64,000 bases of DNA from Cantharellus purpuraceus (taxonomy: Eukaryota; Basidiomycota; Agaricomycetes; Cantharellales; Hydnaceae). Position numbers and translations under genes: made by a program. The notes under the pieces were generated by a model, which saw only the letters and a list, made by a program, of their open reading frames with translations, searched no databases and was not told the DNA's origin. Where the stretch lies: assembly GCA_025174535.1 (NCBI GenBank), contig JALBUN010000011.1, positions 434,001 through 498,000 on the forward strand, read 5' to 3'. This document shows, piece by piece, positions 55,979 through 64,000 of this stretch (position 1 is its first letter; the number at the start of each line of letters is the position of its first letter).

Positions 55979-57832
55979 GTTTATGGGCCCCACCTGGTCT
56001 TAACTGACCAGGTGAATAAGATCACAATATCAGCACTATATCTTCATATGCTACCAATTGCTATAAACAATGCAAAGAACTGATGCACAAGCTACCACAA
56101 TAGCTAATATGCAAACACCAGTATCTTTTCCAGCATCTATCAAACTGGAAAAATTCAAAGTGCTAACAGAAGATACCTACAAGACATGGGCATGTACTGC
56201 AAAGGCAAATCTTGTAGTAGGAGGCTACTGGGCATTCTTCTCTGGAAAGAGACCAAAGCCAAAGGAAGATTATGAAGACTGGGAACATTTCAATTTACAG
56301 TTGGTCACTTACCTGCAGACACATATGCATCCCACTTTACAACATCATCTTGATGATATATACAGACTGTGGAGGAAGCATGGGAGAAGCTTAAAGCAAA
56401 ATTTAGAGAAAAGGGTACAGTTGGACAGCTCAACCTCTTATGGACCACACTGCAGACATGGTTTACCATATCATCCCCCAAAGCCATCACTGAGAGCATC
56501 CATGAACTAAATGGAGTCATCAACTGACTGTTTGAGATTGGAGTACCTACCCAGGAAGAATGGAAAGCCATGTGAGATGACAGGGAATTCAAGATGATGA
56601 GAGAGACACTAGAGACACTGCTCACACACCTCACAAAGATCCAACAGACTGAAACACAAGGCACAGCACTTAAGGGGAAAGACAGGAAAAAACAGCACAA
56701 GAGGTGGCATTTGCAGCACACACAGCACAACCAAAGTCAAAAGTGAAGAAATTCAAGGCTGGCTGCTCAAACTGCAGTTACAACAACCATACATTCAAGA
56801 AGTGTTTTAGACCAGGAGGACTGATGAATAAGCAGAAGGACCCTAAGCAAAAGGAGCTGGAGAAGGCTAATGCAGCACAGGAGAGTAGCTCCAATGACTC
56901 AGATGAATCCCCTTATGAGATGGCTGCAGCCATTTTCCACCAGCCTTATTCTGACAATGACTCTGACTACTCATTGATGGCATGCATAGACCCTCAGGAA
57001 AAACCAACATTTGATGAGAATACCACACTGTCTTCTATTAGTGTGACACCACTCTCTACAGCAGAATGCACTAATCTAACTCCCCAAAAAGGAACATGTT
57101 CATATCACATGGACTCTGCCACCACATCTTCATGTTCACCATACTGTGCTGATTTTTTTGAACTTGTACCAATAAAACCTCAAGCTATAAGGGGTGTAAA
57201 TGGCTCAACAATTTCAGCTATAGGTATTGGAAAGATAAGGCTCAGACTGGAAAAGGGACTCCATCTTATACTCAAGGATGTGCTTTTTGCACCACAGGCT
57301 GCTCTGCATCTCATTTCAATTAGGAGACTTGCAGACAATGAAATGGAGACCATTTTCATGAATAACAAGTGTTTAGTCCTTGACAAAGGAGGAAACACAG
57401 TTGCAGAAGCCACACATGAGTCACAGGGGCTATATACCCTTGTTGTGAGCCATCTACCAGTTGACTATATTTTTTCTAGCTCACACTGCACTGACACTTA
57501 GTACCTGGCACAGGCATTTAGGCCACATTGGCTACCAGGCCATAGTTAACATGGTGAAGCAAAAAATGGCAAAAGGTATGCCTATAAATCTCATGGACTC
57601 CACACCCATATGTGAACACTGCATCCTTGGGAAACAGGCAAAAACCTCAGTTCCATGTATATGGGAGGGAGAAAGAGCTAAGGAACCATTGGACATAGTC
57701 TATTCAGACCTAACTGGACCAGAAGACATTCCATCAGCAGGGGGAGCACTATACCTAATGAACATTGTAGATGATTATTCCAGTTATCCATGGGGATTTG
57801 ACCTTAAAAAGAAATCAGACATTGTCCAAGTA

Positions 57833-59425
57833 CAGTGACTCAAAAAACTGTTTCAATGTTTGCTTGTTTTGACTTTACAGTGCCATAACCTAACAAATAA
57901 ATTTGGTAAAATATCCAAAATATTACTGTATATAGTAATGCATCTTATCTTCAAGAGATTTGTTGAATCATGTTGACCGGGTATGATCCAATAGAGATAT
58001 AGAAATATTAATCCAGTCATATCATTGAAATGGTTTTTTGGCTGACAGATTATAGATACTATTAGTACTTTGTGTAGCCTCCTTTGGCTTCTATTACAGC
58101 AGAAATTCTAGGCATGCTCTCAATTAGTCCTTGACACACCTCTACCCCTATTTTTTCCCATTCCCCCCAACCCCCCCCCAAAGTTCTAAAATTCCCTGAG
58201 GGGGTGTCTCATACTCTGCTGGCCTTCTCTTCAAGTGATTCCACAGGTGTTCAATGGGATTAGAGTCTGGTGATTGTGCAGGCCATGGGAGGACTTGGAA
58301 ACCATGGTCTTTGAACCAGTCTTGAGCCTTTTTACAGGTGTGTTTTGGATCATTGTCCTGTTGTGAGATAATACTGCATGGAGTCTTGCCATAATACAAA
58401 AGGCTGCTTTGGAGTTCATCCTCCAGAATCTTGATGTAAAGGTCTCCATTCACCCTCCCATCTATCTTGCATGCACCCTCAACTCCCTCCCACAGCATAC
58501 AGTCCCATATCATCAAGGATCCTCCTCCAAACTTCAGGGCTCCCTCTACTAATCAGTCACTCAATCCCTCTCCTGCCTTTTTCCACAACCATTTCTTGCT
58601 ATCTGACCCCATGCAATTAATTTTGGTCTCATCTGACCAAACAACCTTCTTCCAGTCCTCCAAAGTCCAGTGCTGGTAACTTATGGCAAAGTCTAGCCTC
58701 TCCTTCCTGTGATGGTAGGTGAGCCTTGGCCTTTTCTTCTTCACCACAGCCTTCATTTCAACTCTCTTCAAGCCATTCCTCACTTTTTGTGTTGAGAGGT
58801 TGGTTGATGACATTCTGAAGTGCTTTAGTGACCTGGACAGCATTTTCAGCTCTGCCAGAGCCAATAAGACAAAGAGCATGGCAAATATTAGTATCTGAAA
58901 GTTTGTTTGGATGACCACCAGGAGACTTTGGAAGGTGGGATGAGTGTTTAGAGTGTAGTCTGGAGATAGTAGCATTGGATACACCAGTTTGGGATGAGAT
59001 TTGATAGCCTGAGATGCCTGAATCAAGGAGAGAAAGAATATGAGTCTGTAGAGAGGGAGACAGAGGCTTTATGATGATGTAGAGTAGATCAACAAATTGT
59101 CATGGTCTATTTGGCCATTGTTCAAGAATAATATGACATAAAGGAATCATTATATGCCAAATATGTCACAACAGGTACTGTCTGGAGGTCCACAAAAGCA
59201 GATTTTCAGTCACAGATCAGCTGGCCAAAAAACTATTTCAATGATATGACTGGATTAATGTTTCCATATCTCTATCTGATAACATCTGATCAACATGATT
59301 GTCTTGAAGATAAGATGCATTACTATATACAGTAATATTTTGGATATTTCACCAAATTTATTTGTTAGGTTATGACACTGTAAAGTCAAAACAAGCAAAC
59401 ATTGAAATGGTTTTTTGAGTCACTG
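57833..59425 (-). mobile_element. Tc1/mariner transposon
   Basis: 1,593 bp inserted at a TA dinucleotide, duplicated at 57831-57832 and 59426-59427, within Copia integrase. The termini CAGTGACTCAAAAAAC match in inverted orientation, and the similarity continues inward for about 200 bp, giving unusually long inverted repeats. The transposase is on the minus strand. Confidence 0.92.
58062..59085 (-). pseudogene. Tc1/mariner transposase (DD34E), inactive
   Basis: The N-terminal helix-turn-helix (YQISSQTGVSNATISRL) is in a different frame from the catalytic part, so at least one frameshift lies near 58850-58950. The core shows VVWSDETKIN (first Asp), SQQDNDPKHT (second Asp) and, exactly 34 residues later, the Glu of SPDSNPIEHLW, i.e. 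DD34E. A TGA at about 58553 replaces an expected Arg codon. A G-run near 58170-58190 shifts the frame before the usual GGYTKY terminus (stop at 58062). Confidence 0.88.
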
Positions 59426-59925
59426 TATTCAAAAACTGGAAAGCTCAGGTAGAATGGGAGACAGGCCAAAAACTTGGCATGGTTTGCACAGATGGAAGGG
59501 AGGAATATTCTAGCATTGAATTTAAAACTATGCTACACAGGGAAGGTGTTACACATCAGACCACAGCCCTCTACACTTCGTGTAAAATGGAAAGTCAGAA
59601 TGTATCCATCACACAATTATGAGTAGAACTTGTGCTATGCATTCAGATGCGAGGCTCTCAGAAAATCTCTGGGTGGAGTGTGCCATGGCTGCTTTCTAAC
59701 TGGCACAACAAACACCTACACATTCACTACAGGGAATGACAACACATGAAGCATTTTATGGAAAAAGACCTTGAGTTTCTCACCTGCATGAATATGGGTG
59801 CAGAGCCTTTGTGCTCATTCAGAACAAAGCAAACCCAAAGATATACCCATGATCAGAAGGACATGTGCTTGTAGGGTACTCTACAGACTTGAAAGCATAC
59901 AGGTGCTGGAACTGACTGTAAGAGT

Positions 59926-60196
59926 TGTGACTTAGTTCACACCAATATAAAACTCAACCAAATTTATTGGTTGTACTATGTGCAATATAGTGTGGTTAAA
60001 ATCCAAGTTCTGTTCTAACTACAGGTGGACCCACATGTATACTTGGGTCCACTGATTATATAATAACTGTATATATGTACCCCATGGGCACATATAGCTA
60101 TCAAGAAAGCAGCATTCCTTAAGGGAATGCTGTAGATACAAATACATATGTATATTTATAATATTCTACCATAAGTAAGTACCTAGGGTACTCATA
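59926..60196 (-). repeat. LTR-D, 3' LTR of a minus-strand element
   Basis: Same unit as 18904-19171 (271 bp; the outer TG..CA end is mutated to TATGAGTACC on the minus strand), preceded on that strand by the polypurine tract AAAAAGGGGAGGG. Confidence 0.7.
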
Positions 60197-61314
60197 CCCT
60201 CCCCTTTTTGAATGAGGCATGACCTCATTTACTAATTAGTCATACAACTCCTTATGGAGCTGTTTGGATGAGTCTGTGTCCATATGATTGTCTTGATCAT
60301 ATGGCTCTGGAGGGGACAGTCATCTCTTGTTGTTCCAGCTGCCGGACGTCTAGCTGCCAGACTTCTGGGGAGAAGGGAGAGGAGAGGGGGATTACAGGGG
60401 ACAGGGGAGGAACAGGAGCATATAGGAGGCTCAGGAGGTTTTGAGGGACAAAGGGGGTAAAGGAGGACGGTTACAGGAATGGAATAGGGAACAGGAGAAG
60501 AAGCCCCTGTGAGTTCCAGAACTTCCTGGACATTATTTTCGCTTTTATTTTCATCATTTCATCATCATGGACACTTCCCCCCATCATCATCTCATCATCC
60601 ATCCCATCATTGACTCAGGACATTTACGAATGACTTCACTCATTCATAGGACTTAGTATCATATATAAATCACATCTGTAATGCACTTGAATGGATAGAG
60701 AATTTCCTCTCACCTGTTTCTATCTGTGTGTCTGAATCTATTCGTATCTGGAATATCTCCAGAACGAACGCATATTTCTATTAGCTTTTGCATATTCTAT
60801 TAGAATATTGCATATCCAACTCGAATCTCGAATTACGAAGCCATACAATAACTGGCTATTTTTCTATTAAGCATTTACTCTCGTTCGAGTCATCTGCTCC
60901 TGATCCCTGCTCAAATTGTCAATATCTAGACGAAGATCACACCAAATCCCATCAAACTTCGTAGGAAGATACTACTCAAGTATATCTTCAATTCAACTAC
61001 GCATACATCCAGTTCCCACCACTGCTCCACTTTCTATTCGACTTCTGCTCGTCACTACACTCCAGCAAAGCAATTATTTACATTATTCAAATAATATCTC
61101 TGACATCATCATAGTATCCTCATCCACTTGAATGGATGAGGAAGAGGCAACTGCTAATGTGGTGGCTTGATCAAGGTCATGATTAAGCTGGTCATGACCG
61201 CTCAGTGAGTGAGTGTTTAGCAGCTTTCTGAGCTGCTTGAGAGGCTCCTAGAGTCTCTTATTTTCTTTTACCAACCCTGGTGGGTTGGTTAAATGCTTCT
61301 CCAGAGGTGAAGGG
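60197..61314 (-). pseudogene. LTR-D internal 3' region, interrupted by LTR-C
   Basis: The segments 61314-61102 and 60327-60197 match 22431-22152 and 19294-19172. They encode the same His/Ala-rich protein end, with more decay, and are split by the solo LTR-C at 60328-61096. Confidence 0.55.
60328..61096 (+). mobile_element. Solo LTR-C
   Basis: It starts TGTTGTTCC and ends CAAATAATA (terminal CA mutated to TA), 769 bp, with perfect duplication TCTCT (60323-60327, 61097-61101). A CATATATAAATCAC box near 60660 sets the direction. Confidence 0.8.
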
Positions 61315-61352
61315 CAAACTCTAAATCACAACAATTCTGTGAATGAACAGCT
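61315..61352 (-). repeat. LTR-A fragment
   Basis: 38 bp identical in pattern to the LTR-A stretch beginning GGGCAAACTCTAAATCAC, truncated at the MITE junction. Confidence 0.7.
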
Positions 61353-61777
61353 GAGAAATATTTTGATATTTTGGCATAATTCTCAAAAATAATTCTTTTT
61401 TTCTCCATTTAGTGGTGGCAATTCTGTTGAGGGAACATCCAAATATCATTGATTCTTTCTTATACAATACTTGTAACATAATTTGAACTATTTTTAATCC
61501 CCACCTGGTATTTGAATATCTAAATAACCTATATAATACCAATCTATTAATACATACATTACTGTTATATTCATATAAACAGTTATGTCCATCTCAACCA
61601 AATATCTTAAAGTTTATTAAAAATATGAAATATATGTTTATATTTATGAAAATTTCAGACATCTGAAATCTTTTAAGATATCCAAATTGTAACTCCCTGG
61701 CTTTATGTATCATTGAAATTCTGATGTATATCTCATATACATCAGAATATTGTATAATCACATCATTCTGAACAAGC
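61353..61777. mobile_element. PIF/Harbinger-like MITE, truncated
   Basis: The reverse complement of 40281-40700, ending with inverted repeat TTCTGAACAAGCATC and TTA. The other end is missing at 61353. Confidence 0.75.
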
Positions 61778-62478
61778 ATCTTAGAGTACACACCACACCA
61801 TTGCCAGTGGATTACACTCTCTCCTGTGATAGCTCTTGCCTGAGATACTCTCTACCCTTACCCATAGCTCTGGCTTCCTTCTGACTTCTGCTCTCCTCTT
61901 CTGTGGAGCTGACACCTTGAGACAAAGTATGGTGCAGTGTTGGACCTATGACTCCTCCATGCAAGGCATAAGGATGAGGTTTTTGTGGAGGACCTATTTC
62001 TATGCCTTGAGGGACATGCGCATTTTTGTTCTTGTATCACAGAAACACTCAAAACAACACAAGCAGAAGTATATGGTATTTGGAAAAGAGCAGTTTTCCC
62101 CAGCAGTCTCTTTTCTGTGCAGTTTTGAGATAACCTCATGCAGAATGTTAAGTGCTGGGATACTTGGAGTTCAAAAGGAATAACCAGAGTTAGGCTGCTA
62201 GTAAAAGAGAGGGGTGGGACTTTACTGTTCCAGTTCAACTGGAGACAGAGTGGGAGCAATACTATTGAGTCAGCTCAAGTGGACTTGGCTTCAACTTGTG
62301 TGTTGCATCCCCTCGGATCATCAGTCCAATATTTCAGAGTTCAGAGTACAGAGTTGGATCAGGGATCCAGAGTTTGACTTGTCAAGAAGGTACTTGTCAA
62401 GAATCTAGCAACCAAGAAGTTGATGGGGCAAATCTTAGTCGATATACAAACTACTGTAATAGACAGAAAGTAGCCCGT
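61778..62478 (-). other. Unassigned transposon-derived sequence with a degenerate chromovirus LTR stretch
   Basis: The minus strand near 62035-61830 gives an open, protein-like stretch (NAHVPQGIEIGPPQKPHPYA) with a Gln/Glu/Arg-rich end. The segment 62275-62375 resembles the chromovirus LTR (CTTGGCTTCA.. and GAGTACAGAGTT). No assignment is possible. Confidence 0.3.
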
Positions 62479-63907
62479 TGTTTTGGAACCCACAAAATTA
62501 TGGTGTTAGGGCAAACTCTAAATCACCACAATTCTGTGAATGAACAGCTGAGAAGAATATCAAATCCTACTGCAGCACAACTCCAGAAACGATTTAACAT
62601 TTGTACTTTGGTTACAATCTGTTGTAATGGTCAATGCAGACGATACGCAGGAAGGTAATACGTTTCTTAGCAGTAGGGAATGAATAAGACTTCCAGAGTC
62701 TAGAGTTCACAGACGCTTAGGGGTCCAGATATTCCAAAAAGAGGGGAATGCACTTAGAGGCTAGAGGAAGTAGGTGGATGAATCCGACCGTCCAACCAGT
62801 GACACTCTGAAGCGGGTAACAGCGATGTGTGAAGTAGTCTAGCAACTGCTTCACACGAGTTCAAGATTCTAATGCTCTGCAAAGGCAGTACACACTAGTA
62901 ACTTAAACAAGAGCACTAATGGCAGGACTATCGACAGACAATCTCACCCTGTAGATTCGTAGTCACGTGAGGTAGATACTACACTCATGCCCAAAGCAGG
63001 ACAATCACTACTTTGAGTGCAATCAAATACAGTTACACAACTGTAAGTGACCCTTGAACTGGACAATCAACAGTTACTGAGATATAGAGGATGACACTGT
63101 ATGTCACTCTAGTCACACTGATGTGCAAATGATGAGGTAGAAATGGTTATGAATTTCAGAGGCAGAATGGCCTCCTTTTATATTGTATTTACAGGAGCTG
63201 ACTAATACTACTGGAAACTTCTACCTATTAATAGATGGAAACTACTGGAAGCTAGTGGAATATGTGAGAAGGGAGTGGAAGTTTCCTAGCCAATGAGCTG
63301 CTTGGATTTGCTCTGACTCATGGCATGAGTCATGGATGGAGTCATAGTATGAGTAATCACAGGAGTCATGGTATGAGTCATGGAAGGAGTCATAGCATGA
63401 GTCATGGCAGGAGTCATTGCATGAGTCACCATTACTCAAATAACTCGGTCAATACTTCGTTTCCCAGGCTGATTAGCACAGCTATGGGTAGGCACAGCTT
63501 CTATTGAACTCTCCACCGAAAATGGAGTCAGGAGGTGCAGTGGTGGCGAAGATATTGAGCATTTACTGGCAGTGATGACCAGATTGAGTCGGAGATTGAA
63601 ATGAGTCATGTGATCGAAAATGAGTCAGTTGTCCGGGTGACTCCGGCTGACTTTGGGGCTGCTGACATCTGCGAAGGTTTGTGGGTCCATGTGGGTCCCA
63701 AAACTTTGCCCAGCAGAACAATAAGTTTGTAGACTCATTTCTGCATGGAAAATTCCCAAAAAAATATGAAAAAATAGAGAATATTTGAATGGCCCTGAAT
63801 CAAGAGAAAGCAGCAGATATATGCTGATATTTTAAGGCCATCAAGTGGAATTGTACAGTTTTGGGACTTTAAACAAGATCTTTTAAGGGAAAACCAGTTC
63901 CCATACA
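62479..63907 (-). mobile_element. Solo LTR-A
   Basis: A 1,429-bp unit (TGTTTTGGAACCC..CCCATACA) with perfect duplication CCCGT (62474-62478, 63908-63912). It carries a TGASTCA array (about 63314-63430) two units shorter than the one at 17005. Confidence 0.9.
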
Positions 63908-64000
63908 CCCGTATAAGTATGTGGAGAATTGAATGCTAAACTAAAACGAGAAAACAATAAGATGGATATGGAGTACAACACAGAAAGGAGTTTGGAGTTT

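Larger units (their letters stand above)
56070..59925 (+). pseudogene. Ty1/copia element: gag to integrase, split by Tc1/mariner, 3' truncated
   Basis: Gag (56070-56700, capsid segment SIKLEKFKVLTEDTYKTW; frameshift near 56380) is followed by the CCHC knuckle CSNCSYNNHTFKKC (about 56758), protease with DSATTSSCS where DSGAT is usual (57113), pre-integrase zinc domain (WHRHLGHIGYQAI, CEHCILGKQ), then the integrase core (DIVYSDLTGP, VDDYSSY) to 57830. After the transposon the core continues at 59428 (FKNWKAQVEWETGQKLGMV) to GYSTDLKAYRCWN near 59912. Several stops follow. RT and RNase H are missing because LTR-D sequence begins at 59926. Confidence 0.85.

Noticed and set aside
59926..59960. LTR-D start read as the end of Copia integrase (V-V-T-x-F motif)
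   Set aside because: The same bases begin LTR-D at two other loci without Copia, so the resemblance is chance.

Overview
The window looks like nuclear DNA of a mushroom-forming basidiomycete (Agaricomycetes). Host genes have many introns of about 45-90 nt with GT..CTGAY..AG signals. One of them is the DNA polymerase delta small subunit. The repeats are typical of large Agaricomycete genomes: chromodomain Ty3/gypsy, Copia, Tc1/mariner and PIF/Harbinger-like elements. I cannot name the species.

Layout. (1) 1-9.9 kb is a host gene island: a coiled-coil protein running off the left edge (minus), POLD2/Cdc1 (minus), a small protein with a degenerate MYND-like finger (minus), and a 9-exon secreted protein (plus) with a 12-residue proline repeat, a Ser/Thr-rich stalk and an ADP-ribosyltransferase-like C-terminal domain. 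(2) 10.1-46.2 kb is almost entirely nested retrotransposons. Four copies of one chromovirus family are present: copy 1 at 10.1-14.5 (+), copy 2 at 24.1-32.6 (+), copy 3 at 32.6-41.2 (-) and copy 4 at 41.2-46.2 (-, partly inverted). Copies 2 and 3 form a giant inverted repeat. Copy 3 keeps both LTRs and carries a gene on the opposite strand (33.3-35.0 kb) with its own TATA box, a Glu/Lys coiled coil and a perfect Zn2Cys6 pattern. Five LTR-like families fill or interrupt the copies. I call them LTR-A (1.45 kb), LTR-B (1.42 kb, with a 144-codon ORF), LTR-C (0.75 kb), LTR-D (0.27 kb, with remains of its internal region) and LTR-E (0.41 kb, with a gag). (3) 46.2-55.8 kb is a second host island: a two-exon unknown gene (minus) and a convergent inverted duplicate of a Dal5-like MFS transporter gene. 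(4) 55.8-64 kb is a Copia element split by a Tc1/mariner transposon, then LTR-D, LTR-C, a Harbinger MITE fragment and a complete LTR-A.

Insertion order can be read from target-site duplications (TSDs), because many solo LTRs keep perfect 4-5 bp TSDs. Comparing copies shows most in-frame stops arose as CGA to TGA and most substitutions as CpG to TpG/CpA, the signature of 5-methylcytosine decay. A 2.65-kb inversion (42,178-44,824) cuts one LTR-A and one LTR-B; undoing it on paper rejoins both.

Best candidates for something undescribed: the antisense Zn2Cys6 gene inside a chromovirus, the ORF-bearing LTR-B family, the 12-bp TGASTCA (bZIP-site) array in the U3 of LTR-A, and the secreted proline-rich ART-like protein. 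Exon limits are read by eye and no database search was possible.
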